Part shown: piece after piece, positions 29,209 through 41,010 of the stretch
Numbering within the stretch: the first letter of the stretch is position 1
Layout of the letters: each line of letters starts with the position of its first letter
NCBI RefSeq assembly: GCF_001661345.1
Contig: NW_017962923.1
Location: 310,001 to 374,000 of the forward strand
DNA length: 64,000 bases
Direction of reading: 5' to 3'
Source: Ascoidea rubescens DSM 1968
Taxonomy: Eukaryota > Ascomycota > Saccharomycetes > Ascoideales > Ascoideaceae
Program-made: the position numbers and the translations under genes
The notes under the pieces: generated by a model
Told to the model about the DNA's origin: nothing
What the model saw: the letters and a program-made list of their open reading frames with translations, nothing else
The model's database searches: none

Positions 29209-30387
29209 TTCAAAAGACACTGCTCACTGTATTATATTTTTTTTTTTTCATTTCATTTCATTTCATTTCTCTCCTTTCTCCTTTCTCTTACTTTTTCTCT
29301 GTTATAACTCTGGCTGGCTTTCATTCATACCAATGCATTGCATACCTGTCGGCATTGGACAACTGTTTACTTTTCTATTCCTGGCATCTATACACTATCT
29401 ATATACTATCTATATATTCTAATTTATAATCTATAATTATCATCTATAATCTATAACCCATAATCTATATACTCTAATCTATTATACATCATTCAGCATC
29501 CAACCTCTACAGCTGCATAATCACCAAATTATACTTCCAACACTCGCTCAACCCTGCCTCCACCTCTCGCACGCATTTCTTTTTGACGCGCGTGTCCCTC
29601 TGTGTGTGGGACGTGTATCCATACACACGTGCAAAGACCGGGCTCCAATACCTGAGTACGAGCCTAGACCATGCTGCGGCCCTGTTTCCGCGCAACACGG
29701 CGGCTGCTCACTTGCTGCGAAAAGAAAGAACACTGTAGCGTGTATAAAAATCATCTTCTGTTTTCCATCTGTTTTTCCATCTTTCTTCGTCCTTCAATTC
29801 CACTCCATCTCATTATATCTCGTTTTATCGATCTTATTATATCGATCTCGTTATATCGATCTTAATATATCTATTTTATTCTCTCTCAGATCTGCTCTAC
29901 CTTCCTCTATATCCCTATCTATACTTCTCAAACCTGCTCTGCTCTGCTCTGCTCTGCTTTCCTGGGTCTGTTCTCTGTCCACTCTGCCAGAGTTAACCAC
30001 ACCTCTAAGCGCTGATATTTTTCCCAACCTCTTAACACTGATACTATCTTTCCACTACTCACAATCTCTCATTTTCTTTCAAAACCATCGTTCTCATCCT
30101 CTCTGCAATCCTCTACACTTTTATTCTTATCCACTATTCCCCAAGTTTTGCAATACTATCCTTCAAATATTCCTATCTCCTATTCCTTATTCTTTTCCAC
30201 CTTTTTTCCACCATCTTACAAAGCTCAATTGTTATCAATCAAATCAAATAAAATCAAATCAAAAACAATATACATATATACAAAAATAAACAAAAAAATA
30301 ATAATAAAATATAAACAAAATTTAATCCAATTTTTTTCAATTAATGCCTAATATAATTTAATAATTTGTTTTTCTTTTTAATTTATC
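29209..30387. promoter_or_regulatory. BEM3 upstream region
   Basis: 1.18 kb without a credible gene. It contains TTTCATTTCATTTC and CTATATACTAT repeats, a GC-rich patch at 29560-29750 with CACGTG at 29626-29631, a (CTGCT) run at about 29936-29965, and then a long C/T-rich stretch (29760-30200) typical of a transcribed 5' leader. A 227-codon ORF (29606-30289) reads low-complexity Ser/Phe/Leu sequence and is rejected. Confidence 0.45.
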
Positions 30388-31028
30388 ATGTCTTTTCAAA
30401 ATATCAACAATAATATTAATAACATTAATAATGTTAATAATATTAACAACAATATTAACAGCAATATCAACAGTAATATCTCCACTCTTACTCCCACCTC
30501 TTTGACAAATACCATCAACGATCAGCTAGATGATCCCAATAGATTATCTTTAAATTCAGAATTTTCTTTTGAATCAAACGACAATATCCGTCCTGATAAC
30601 GACTTGGATAAACAATGCTTAAAACCTATCATTTCAAACTCTTCTTCATCTTACTCACAACAAAATCGTTTGAATTTTCCTTTTCATTCTCAATCACAAT
30701 CACAATCACAATCTCAATCCACTAATAACCAAATTTTAGATATCAACAACCTTAATTTAAACCTTTTAAACTCTTTAAACTTCAATCCAAATAATATCTC
30801 CATAAATTCTAAAAATAATTTAATCTTATTACTTTTAAAAAAATTGGCTAATCTCTCAAACATTAAAAATAACACTCCTTATGATTTTATCGATTTTAAT
30901 ATAAATGATTTGGATCATTTTATAAACATGGAATTAAAAAATCAATTTTTACCAATTAATTTCTTAAATCAACATACCAATACTACTACTACTACTACTA
31001 ATAATAATAATACCAATAATAATACTAC

Positions 31029-31059
<31 letters not shown>

Positions 31060-34000
31060 AATACCAATACCAACACTAACGCTAACGCTAACACTAAAAC
31101 TAACAGTATCCAAATTCCAAGAAGATCATCAAATAGATTACCTAATAACATCAATACTAATAATATATCTCTTCAAGAAAGCCCCGTTTTAACAAACACA
31201 AACCAATTAAGCTCCGATTTAATTTTATTATCTCCATCTTTATCTTCTTCTTCCTCCATTTTAAAATCAAAATCCTCTGAAAATTTAACCCTAAAATCAG
31301 ATCTTGATCATAATCCTGTTAAAGAAGATATCTCTCATAATAACACTATTCATGATTTGTCTATAATTACAAATCCTACTCTACCAATTAATCTCTCCTC
31401 CAAATCTTTAAATAATTCAAGAATTCATTTACCTCAATCCCAATCCCAATCCCAATCCAGTGCTCCTGATTTACGCTCTTGTCCAGATTCTACGATTTTG
31501 AAATCTAATTCATTTGTTATACCGCATGATGTTATTTTAAAATCATCTCCAAAAAGACAATTTTCTTCTTCCTCTTTAAAGTTACCAAATAACAACAACA
31601 ACAATAATAATAATAATAACAATACCAACAATACCAACAACAATGGTATTGTTGCATCATCACTGAGTCATTCTTTATCCTATAAAAAATCAAACTCAAA
31701 TTTAGACGTTTTGAATTCAATCCAAAACTCGTATTCATCTCTGCATAATAATTTATTTCGTTCAAATATTTCGGAAAGACGTATGATTTTACTGAAATTA
31801 GAAATACCTTCAAATAAAGATGACGATAGGTCTAATAATTTCAATGAAAACAATAGGGACTCAACTACACCTGTGGAAGAAAAAAAATTACACTCCCCTG
31901 TCATTGTCAAGAAAGAACTAACCTCTTCTCCAAGGTCAATTCGTTCCCCCAGATCTTTAATTCCAACCTCACCATCAAGATCTCAACTTCAAAGATCTCC
32001 CACACCAAGATCCCCCTCTGCTAAATCATCAACTGCAAAATCACCTCTTAATAGATCTCCAGCAAGATCCTTCCCCGGATATACATCAAACACAACATCT
32101 GCCAATTCTCACAAACTAAACAACGTTAGATCTCTTGATAAAATAACAAACAAAAAAGAACCTCCAACACCAAATAAATTAAATACATCCAATCCGCGGC
32201 CATCTTTAAGAATATCAAATCAATCTGTTTCTTCTTCAAGTAGCTTGTCCTCTCAAAAACAACAATTTCCTCAGTTTCAACAAATCAGACAATCACAGAT
32301 ATTACTGCAAAATACATCCCATTCTAATTTGACTTCTCCAATTCAACAACAACAAAATGAAATTATTACAAAGTCTATTAATTCCAATAACGATTTTTCA
32401 AATCGCGCTGACAGCAATAATTTCTTAGACCCTAATCACTCAAAATCATTTCTGGATAACCACCAAACTAAAAATCTTAATTCTAACAAAATTTTATTGG
32501 ATTACAGAGGAAATTACGTATCACAACCTACAACTCCTATTGTCACATCCTTTCAAAATTCTTCTCAACAATTACAATCTCAACAACAGTCAACTAACGA
32601 CCTCAACTCTAGAAATAACCATGTTTCAAGAGAAACATCTATTTTATCTCCTCAATCAGTTCATTTTCCTATAAATTCTCCAGGTTCATCTAATATGCTT
32701 TCAAGAAGAAAGGAAAAAGATGATAAAGAATTGGAAGAAATACCCAGAGATACTTCATTATTTGTTAAACCTGAAGATTTCCACACAATTACTTTGAATA
32801 TTATTTCAACTTTATCAATAAATAACAGCAATGCTGTCGATTTCGATCCCTATATTTTATTTGCATCCTGTGATAAACAAACAAAAAAAGAAATTTGGAG
32901 GTTTAAAAAAACTTATTCTCAAATTTATGAGTTGGATATCGAAATTAGAAGCACTCTTGTGGATTCCTTTACATTGCCTCCCATTCCAGATAAATCTTTG
33001 TTTATCACAAGTTTGCCAATAAAGATTGATCAAAGAAGAACAGGATTAAACGATTATTTCAAAACCTTAATTAGTTTAAACAACCTTCCTTATAAACTAA
33101 TTTATAGAATTTGTAAATTTATTTCTTTAAATGTTATAAATCCTTTGGATGATGTGGAATTCAATTTTAATTCCAATGTTTCATCTGGCTTAGAAATAGA
33201 AGGTGGTGAGAACCACGACATTAAAAAACACGGATATTTGATTAAAAGATCTAAAGCTATTTCTGGAAATTCATGGAAAGTTAGATATGCTAAATGTGAT
33301 GGACCTTCATTAGACTTGCATCTGTCTATTGGGGGGCAGTTGGTTGAGTCAATTCGATTACCAGGGGCACAAATTGGAAAACAAACCACAGAATCTTCAA
33401 ATAATTCCAACACTTCTCCATACCGAGATAATTCAAACGAAAGTCAAATAGCAGGTGCAAATAAAGGTTATAGACATGCATTTTTGATCATGGAGCCCAA
33501 AAAAGCAACTCTAAGCTCTAATCCATTTACAAGACATATATTTTGTTGTGAGACAGATGAAGAAAGAGATGAATGGGTAAATGCTCTCATTGATTTTGTT
33601 TCTTTAGATCAATATCCAGTTCAAAACGGCAATACTAATCAAATTGATAGTCCCGTTGTGACCATTACTAAAAAAAATTCTAATAGCTCAATTTCTACAA
33701 ACAAATCAAAGGCTCATAGAAGACATCAGTCCGTGGACTCTAATGCAATTTTATCTCAACCTCATTTATTACAATCTCAAACTAATCAAGGTCAACAGAC
33801 GCTGCTTGAAACATCAACATCGTCAGAAAAGTTTAATAGCTCGGAATCGATATTGTTTAACGATAATGCTAGTAGACATACTCACTCTCGAGGAAAAATG
33901 AAGAAAAGAAATTTCTTTTCAAATTTTAGAACAAAACATAGACCAGCAGTCTCTTTGTCACAGCAAGAACAATCAAGTTCTAGAAACAATAGTGAGAAAA

Positions 34001-34971
34001 ACTATAATCATGGAAAACGAGGCACAAGCGTTGGAGTCTCTACTTTGTTGAATTTTCCTATGAATAATGAAGATTCTAGTTCTAGTAAAAAAAATGACAG
34101 TGAAAGTGTATTATTACAACCAGTTACTCAATTGTCTCAACTGAATGGAAGCAATGACCAATTACCAACACCAAACATGCCAATCAAGTCTTATCAATAT
34201 CCAAGATCATTGTCAAACACAAATATCAAGTCGATTCAAGAAACACTTAATAACATGAATCTTTCTGAGGGCAATCCCGAGCACCTCTTTGGAGTTGAAA
34301 TTAACAAGGCTTTTAAATTATCAAGTCATTCTTATAAAGGGAAAGATATTCCCAGTATTATTTTTCGATGCATTGATTATTTGAATCAAACTGGTGCTAT
34401 ATATGAAGAAGGGTTATTTCGGGTTAGTGGTTCGTCAACAACAATCAAAAATTTAAAAGAGGAGTTTGATTCAAAATTTGACTTAGACCTATGTAATCCT
34501 AAATATCGTCCTGATATTCATTGTATTACAGGATTATTGAAATTATATTTGAGAGAGTTACCATCCCCATTAATATCTGCTACAAATTTGGCCTCTTTTT
34601 CAAGTGTGATAAAGGATTATGAGTTTTTGGTAAAAAAAGGAAAATCCAAATTCAACCCTCAAAATAAAAGCAGTGACGCATATTTAAACTACATAATGCA
34701 ATTTAAAAGAATTTTAAGTTGCGAGGTTTCTGATGTAAATTCTCACACCCTATACGCTCTTATAAGCTATCTTGTTGAGGTTATCAAAAATGAAGACATG
34801 AATAAAATGAACGTTAAAAACATTTCTATTGTTTTTTCACCAACATTACATATTGATACAAAGATTTTAATTGAATTCATTTCAAACTATAAGTTTTATT
34901 GGGAGAAAGGGGATTATATTCAAGAAATAGATCGTAAAGAGGTTGAATCGATCAATATACCATTTTACTAA
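30388..34971 (+). CDS. BEM3: Rho GTPase-activating protein Bem3 (PX-PH-RhoGAP)
   Basis: A GAP for Cdc42 in polarity and septin assembly. Domain order is diagnostic. After a ~790-residue Asn/Ser-rich disordered region comes a PX domain (about 795-920, FHTITLNIISTL...LPPIPDKSLF...RRTGLNDYFKTLI), a PH domain (about 943-1071, KHGYLIKRSKAISGNSWKVR...HIFCCETDEERDEWVNAL) and a C-terminal RhoGAP (about 1300-1500). In the last, GLFRVSGS carries the arginine finger and TGLLKLYLRELPSPLI follows. Microsatellites encode Asn/Thr runs near 30975-31075 and 31585-31640; several SPR/SPT motifs lie at 540-600. It is longer (1527 aa) than S. cerevisiae Bem3 because of the N-terminal expansion. Confidence 0.93.
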
Positions 34972-35613
34972 CTAATCGTTCTTGTTTTTTTTATTTTTCT
35001 TTTGAAAATGAAGAACAAGGAATTAAAATAATTAGAATAAATATTAAAAACATAGAATTTCTTATTTCTGATTGGATGCTATTTATAAATTATTTAATAA
35101 TTTTTTTTTTTTTGCTTTTTTTTTGGCTATGATTTCCTTTTCTTTTTTATTTAAAGGTTATTGTTTTATTTTATTTTATTTTTTTCTATTTCAGTTCTGC
35201 TATTGTTATTTATTTCAGATTTTATTTTGTTAGAACTTTTGTTCGTTGTTTATGTGTCTTATTTTATTTTTTAGTTTTTCCGAATTTTATTTTTATTTTA
35301 TTTTTTTCTGCATATTTTTCAGTCGTTTGTTTCTTGTTAAAAAATAATTTGTTTTAATTTTGCGAATATTTAAATCGTTTTTTTTATTTTTTATTTTTTG
35401 AAATTCCGTACTGTATTTCCTAATTAATTTTATAGTTTCAGATTTCTTGTTGTTTATTAGAACACTAGTTAATTGTTTTTATTTTTGTATTCTTTCTGTC
35501 AAGACTTTTAGTATTTGAAATAATATCCTAAATTAATGAATAATCAAATAAATTATTAAATATATATCTATACAATATGATATCTGTTTTAAGTTATAGG
35601 TTAATAAACTCAA
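34972..35613. other. T-rich convergent spacer
   Basis: 642 bp between the ends of BEM3 and STT3, dominated by TTTTATTTTATTTT runs. Nothing gene-like was seen. Confidence 0.5.
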
Positions 35614-37818
35614 TCAAATGTGTAAGTCTAATTGGGGCTTTTTCACAATTCTTTTTTTTCTTCCAGCACCTGTTAGCTGTTTATCGAATTGAGAAACTTC
35701 TTTTAAATCTCTTCCAAAAGGGTCTTCCTTTTTCACTTTGTAGATTCTAACTATCCAATTTTCAGACGTAAAAGCCTCTTCGAGAATGTTCAATTCAGGG
35801 CTTAAAGAAGGATTCAACTTTTGATTTCTTACCCTATCAATGCCATCTCTACCGTTGTATAATTCAATAAAGTTATAATAAGACATTTTGTACATCAATG
35901 AGTTTTTCATGGTTTCAGAAGCTTGATCGTCAACTCTATACTCACCTCTAGCAGTAAAAAACAGCCTCTCTTTTACCTCGTCGGGCCACAAGCCTTCAGC
36001 TATTCTAACCATCCAAAGAAACTTATTCAAATCATCCCCAGAAAATCCAATAACACCACCAAATATTATTAATACATAATCAACATCGTTTTCTTTTAAA
36101 ATTCCGTATGAAACTTCCTCAGACGAGCACATGGCTTTACCAACAGTGGCAATATGAGTATTATTCCAAGTATTATTGTCTACTAAAGTGGTTCTGTCTG
36201 CCATTCCACCAATTTGATAACCATAATCCCACCAAGACATGATTTTGGCATCTGTGGGGGTGTTCATACGTAACCAGTAATAAGCTTCACGATAATCATC
36301 AATTAATTGTTGAGAGCCATCAGCAGCTCTTGATGCTAAAACAACGGATGGTGAAGAGTATGCATTGGATGTAACCCAGGTACAATGGTAAACAAAATAA
36401 ACAAGGTACAAACCAAAAGTAAGAATAACAGAAAATTTGGAAACAATCTTGATCAATTTATTTGAATTTGCTTTGACTGTCTCAGATTTCGATTTTTGTT
36501 TGATAAACTCAGAAAAATCCATATAAACATCAAATAGCTTAGATAAAGCAATTGCAGCACTGACACAGACAATAGGAGTTAAAGTTAACATTAATCTAAC
36601 CATAACACCAGCAAAGTAAGAACATAACACACCATATATTATGACAAAAACGTGTTCATTTTTCAATTCTTGAAATAAAAGATAAATTCCGGCAGGGAAT
36701 AACCAAATTAAAAACTGGGTGTCAAAAAAAAAAGCAGGCCAAGCAGTTGGTTGATGTTCAGAAACAGAAGCAATAATTGGAATATGAATTTTAGCATATG
36801 AAGTATCCCATAATGAATAAAATCTTCCGGTCCAAGGAGCAATCAAACCGGCCATAGTTAAGCCAACAAGACCAAAAATCCCAATTATAGTAATTAAAAT
36901 GATGGAAAATATTAAAAAAAATCTAAATTGAACAGAAGAAACCTTTGATTTAACGTAATCACCAAATGCCACAAGTTGTAATAAACCAAAGACACCTAAA
37001 GCAGCCATATGATCGTTTGACCTAATTGGTAAAAATCCAACAAAAGGAATTTGCATTGATGCAATAGTACCAATGGCATACCAAGTTGTATAGGAAGTGT
37101 ATAATTTATGATTGTATCTTCCCATGCATAATAGAACAAAAACATGTAAAGGAATGAGGTTGGTAATAAATACATAACCACCCCAAGCAGCAACCATATA
37201 AAAATAAAAAACAGCGGTTACGGCACTCCAAAATATGGAACCATATTTCATTGATCTAATCCAAAGATAAAAAGTAACCATCAATAATGTGATTGCAATG
37301 GCTTCGTTATCGTATGAACCTGCAACAGATCTGGAAATGTAGCCTGGAGCAATTGCAATAAATGCTGCAGCTAGTAAACCTGCAGATTCATCTTTCATTT
37401 CTTTTGTAAACAAATAGGTCGCAATTGCAGTCAAACCAGAAAATAAAGGAGCAAGTAAAACACAGACATTTCTAATATCAACAGGCAATCTCAAAACTTT
37501 TCTCAAAAAATTCCATATGAAGGCCGAAGTGATCATTAAACCTGGGTATAAAGTACCGCCGGTGACTCTCCCCAAAGGGTACCAAGTTCTGTCATCAAAC
37601 CAATTAAAAAATTCATAGTATGAGCTGTTGACTAGTTTCTGTGTTGCTCTGTAGTTAAACCAGGGATCAAACTCATGTATAATGCTTTCAAATCTTATAA
37701 CAGAAAACAAACGTGAAGATATTGCTGCGCCAATGATGGATACAAAAATCGCAATTTTCAACAACAATACCACGCTAACAACCACCTGTGGATCTATATT
37801 CTTGGATATGGATAGCAT
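35614..37818 (-). CDS. STT3: Oligosaccharyltransferase catalytic subunit Stt3
   Basis: It transfers the Glc3Man9GlcNAc2 glycan from dolichol to Asn in nascent proteins in the ER lumen. At 734 residues it is slightly longer than in S. cerevisiae. Key motifs: the first luminal loop EFDPWFNYRATQ with the catalytic D-x-x-x-R, the EL5 motif SVSEHQPTAW, and the acceptor-site SWWDYGYQIGGMADRTT. NNTWNNTH follows, a glycosylated site in yeast. More than ten hydrophobic segments precede the luminal C-terminal domain, which ends in a KKR-rich tail. Codon CTG at 35962-35964 stands where S. cerevisiae has Asp (KERDFYTA). Confidence 0.97.
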   Translation of the reverse strand: MLSISKNIDPQVVVSVVLLLKIAIFVSIIGAAISSRLFSVIRFESIIHEFDPWFNYRATQKLVNSSYYEFFNWFDDRTWYPLGRVTGGTLYPGLMITSAFIWNFLRKVLRLPVDIRNVCVLLAPLFSGLTAIATYLFTKEMKDESAGLLAAAFIAIAPGYISRSVAGSYDNEAIAITLLMVTFYLWIRSMKYGSIFWSAVTAVFYFYMVAAWGGYVFITNLIPLHVFVLLCMGRYNHKLYTSYTTWYAIGTIASMQIPFVGFLPIRSNDHMAALGVFGLLQLVAFGDYVKSKVSSVQFRFFLIFSIILITIIGIFGLVGLTMAGLIAPWTGRFYSLWDTSYAKIHIPIIASVSEHQPTAWPAFFFDTQFLIWLFPAGIYLLFQELKNEHVFVIIYGVLCSYFAGVMVRLMLTLTPIVCVSAAIALSKLFDVYMDFSEFIKQKSKSETVKANSNKLIKIVSKFSVILTFGLYLVYFVYHCTWVTSNAYSSPSVVLASRAADGSQQLIDDYREAYYWLRMNTPTDAKIMSWWDYGYQIGGMADRTTLVDNNTWNNTHIATVGKAMCSSEEVSYGILKENDVDYVLIIFGGVIGFSGDDLNKFLWMVRIAEGLWPDEVKERLFFTARGEYRVDDQASETMKNSLMYKMSYYNFIELYNGRDGIDRVRNQKLNPSLSPELNILEEAFTSENWIVRIYKVKKEDPFGRDLKEVSQFDKQLTGAGRKKRIVKKPQLDLHI

Positions 37819-38637
37819 TGCTCAGGAGATAATTGACTCAAAAGGATGGCAGTTCAGTTTACTTCAGTTCAATTCATTTATTCAGGCTCCATCTGTTATC
37901 GATTTTGTCTTTTTGGTTGACACGTTGAATAATTCAAAACGTGACACACAGATCCATGGTTCTGGGTCAAAGCATAGTTGCATATGCATCTCGTATATTA
38001 CACATAAATATGAATATCACCGCATGATGAAGCGTACTGCTTGATTTTTTCTTGGTGCTCAGATTCTCAGATTCTCAGCTTCTCGGTTTTTGTGCTGGAC
38101 TTTTCGAAGAGCAATATCGAGCTGGAGCTGGACACCAAACGCAGCAGCATTTTTTTCCACTATCACCAGGAGCAGGCCATACTGTGTTCCTGGTTTTGAA
38201 AACCAGCTTGGACCTGCAGGGGAGACTGCTGAGTGTTTCATTTTTGGGGTTTTCTTACAGACTCGCAGTTTAATGAACTCTCTGTTGTTTTTTGGGAAAG
38301 GAAAGCAGATTGTCTGCTGTTGTTTGCCTCTGTTGATGTGTGTGATAATGTAGAGAAACGAGCAACTCAAATAGATTATTTCCATAGATCACTGTAAAAT
38401 TATCCTTGTCCTTCTCGACTCTATGTCCAACACAATATTTGATTCATATCCACCATTACGGTCCACATTCTATGCTGTTTTTATCATCACAAAATACCAC
38501 TTAGCACATTTCGAATTTGGCCATTTTCTAAATTTCTATTCTTTTCATCAACATTTGGTAATAAACATATCTAAAAACAACATATAATCTTGTCAGCCAT
38601 ATAAATTGAATACCTTGAGCATTGACCATTATCATCA
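37819..38637. promoter_or_regulatory. Divergent STT3/HOS3 promoter
   Basis: An 819-bp bidirectional region. The part at 38050-38270 is GC-richer, with TTCTCAGATTCTCAGCTTCTC repeats and AGCAGC words. The part near HOS3 is AT-rich. Overlapping ORFs on both strands (37682-38385) have no recognisable content. Confidence 0.5.
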
Positions 38638-41010
38638 ATGATTCCCAACAAAATAAACATTGAGACTCATTCATTCCCATCCTCAGATAGAAAAGACATT
38701 AAAATCAATAATTGTGATACAAGATTAGCTGGTAACAACAATGTTTATTCACATTGCTCAAATTTCGATGATTCTACGCATTCATCTCAAGATCAGAATA
38801 AAAATAGTACAAAGAAAGATGAAAATCATCAATTGGTAAAATTTGATATTGAACTTAACAATTTAATAAAAAGCAATTTTCATTTTGCTCATTTTCATAA
38901 AACATTGTTTAATGAAATCAACAATCAAAATATACCCTTGATTATTTTATCGCCTTTGTCTTTAAATCATACCTTTGGTAGAAGTTGGGTTTCAAAATCT
39001 GACCTTTCAAGTATAGTAGAAAGACCCCAAAGATTATTAGCTGCTTCGATTGGTATAGCTGCTGCGCTTTCATTATTCCCACAAAATTTCAAAGTTTATT
39101 TATCAAATTTCAAATCTTCTTTATATTCTCATCATGTTGTCAAGATTCATGGCAAAAAATGGCCTCAAGAAATCGAAAAATTATGTCAAGAAAGTGAAAA
39201 AAAATTAGCTAAAAATCAAATGGAAGTCCCTGAGGGCTGGCCCAATGGCGACATTTACTTGAACAAAAACACTATATTGGCTTTAAAGGGAGTAGTTGGA
39301 ACTTTAGAAAAAAGTGTTGATTCAATTTTTGATGAGAAAACAAGGTTTTTTAATTCATTTAAAAAGGTATTTGTGGTTATTCGACCTCCAGGCCACCATT
39401 CTCACCCTTGCACACCCTCGGGATTTTGCCTTATAAATAACGCCCAAATTGCTATTCAATATGCTAGCGATACTTATAACATTACACATGCTGTTATTTT
39501 AGATATTGATTTGCATCATGGAGATGGAACTCAAGATATTTGCTGGAAAAGAGCTGGTTTTAACTCGGAGAATTTGGTTTCTGATTTCGATTCTGCTTTT
39601 GATCTCAATATCAATAAAAATGAATTTTCTAATAATAAATACGATTCATCTACCAAAAAAAAATCCCTGGATCCAAAAGTTGGTTATTTTTCTTTACATG
39701 ATATTAACTCATTTCCAACTGAATTAGGACATGCAACAGCATCAAGAATTAAGAATGCTTCAACTTGTCTAATAGGTCATGGCCTATGTATATGGAATGT
39801 CCATTTACAAAAATATAAAGATGATAATGAGTTTTATCAACAATATAAAACCAGATACAATCAGATTTTATCAAAAGCAGAAGAGTTTTTAACACAGGAA
39901 AAATTAGAATACAAAAACAAACTAGATGATTATTACATTCAACTAGATCGATACAATAAAACGAAATCTCAATCCTTTCAGACACAGAATTACATTTTTG
40001 ATGAGAATCAAAAGAATAGCTTGGATCATAATGAAAACTATAATAAAAACTATAATAAAGGTTTTCAACTTAAAAAACCTTTAAAACCAGCGGAATTTAA
40101 ACCGATGATTGTAATTTCATCAGGTTTTGATGCTTCAGAATATGAATCTCAAAATATGCGAAGACATGATGTGCATGTTCCAACCTCTTTTTACTGCAAT
40201 TTTACTAAAGATGTTGTAAAATTGTCAGAGAAGTTTACAAAAGGCAGAGTTCTATCATTACTAGAAGGTGGCTATTCAGATGCAGCACTTTGTTCGGGTA
40301 TTTTTTCCCATTTAATAGGATTAGCAGATTGTAATTGGAAAGAAAATTGGGGAAAAGAAGAAACAATAAAAGAATTAACAAAAGGTTGTAGAACTAAATG
40401 GAAGCAAATAAAATATCCTAGAAATGAACTCCAAAGGTGGGCAACACAAGTTATTAAGTTGGGTAGGTTATTATTGCCAGATTCAATCATTGATCCAATA
40501 GAACTTTCTGATAAAAAGCAAGAAGTGTTGAGAAAAATTTGGACAAGATCTCATGAAAAATCAAAAAATTATAATAAAAATAACAATAATAGTATTTTTG
40601 AGGTTAATTTTAAAGATAATGATGATAATGATTATGATTATGGCGATGAATTTTTTGAAAACAAAGAAAACATGAATAAAGAAAATGGACCGGTTAAAGA
40701 AAATTCACATATTGTTGCAACAAAAAAAGTTTTAAATTCAAAGGCTAACAAGATAACAAAAGAACAGAGATTTAATTGCACAAATAGAAAAAATACTAAT
40801 AAAAAGAATCTAGGCTATACTAATAATAATTTGCTGGTTTCACAATATGAAAATGATTTTAAAACAAAAGATTCCGCTGTAATTAAATCGCCATACATTC
40901 TATCACAGTATGAAAACTTGGATTATTCCAACATTTTAACATTAAATAATCGAGCAATATCAAGATGCGGTTCAAACTCTACATTTGAGAAGCATGAAAC
41001 CCCTAGCTAA
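38638..41010 (+). CDS. HOS3: Histone deacetylase Hos3
   Basis: A zinc-dependent class II-like deacetylase; in S. cerevisiae Hos3 acts at the bud neck and nuclear pores. The catalytic core runs from about residue 100 to 600. It includes RPPGHHSHPCTPSGFCLINN (His-His pair near 251), VILDIDLHHGDGTQD (zinc ligands near 289), KVGYFSLHDINSFPTE, SSGFDASEYES and the catalytic-Tyr motif LEGGYSD near 543. The IVERPQRLLAASIG block upstream is typical of Hos3. A Lys/Asn-rich insert at about 440-480 and an Asn/Lys tail of ~150 residues lengthen it to 790. It is divergent from STT3. Confidence 0.9.
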   Translation: MIPNKINIETHSFPSSDRKDIKINNCDTRLAGNNNVYSHCSNFDDSTHSSQDQNKNSTKKDENHQLVKFDIELNNLIKSNFHFAHFHKTLFNEINNQNIPLIILSPLSLNHTFGRSWVSKSDLSSIVERPQRLLAASIGIAAALSLFPQNFKVYLSNFKSSLYSHHVVKIHGKKWPQEIEKLCQESEKKLAKNQMEVPEGWPNGDIYLNKNTILALKGVVGTLEKSVDSIFDEKTRFFNSFKKVFVVIRPPGHHSHPCTPSGFCLINNAQIAIQYASDTYNITHAVILDIDLHHGDGTQDICWKRAGFNSENLVSDFDSAFDLNINKNEFSNNKYDSSTKKKSLDPKVGYFSLHDINSFPTELGHATASRIKNASTCLIGHGLCIWNVHLQKYKDDNEFYQQYKTRYNQILSKAEEFLTQEKLEYKNKLDDYYIQLDRYNKTKSQSFQTQNYIFDENQKNSLDHNENYNKNYNKGFQLKKPLKPAEFKPMIVISSGFDASEYESQNMRRHDVHVPTSFYCNFTKDVVKLSEKFTKGRVLSLLEGGYSDAALCSGIFSHLIGLADCNWKENWGKEETIKELTKGCRTKWKQIKYPRNELQRWATQVIKLGRLLLPDSIIDPIELSDKKQEVLRKIWTRSHEKSKNYNKNNNNSIFEVNFKDNDDNDYDYGDEFFENKENMNKENGPVKENSHIVATKKVLNSKANKITKEQRFNCTNRKNTNKKNLGYTNNNLLVSQYENDFKTKDSAVIKSPYILSQYENLDYSNILTLNNRAISRCGSNSTFEKHETPS

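Noticed and set aside
29606-30289. 227-codon plus-strand ORF before BEM3
   Set aside because: Ser/Phe/Leu low complexity from a C/T-rich leader; composition does not resemble the neighbouring genes.
37682-38385. Several ORFs between STT3 and HOS3
   Set aside because: The first is partly antisense to STT3, the others overlap one another in a GC-richer promoter; none has a motif.
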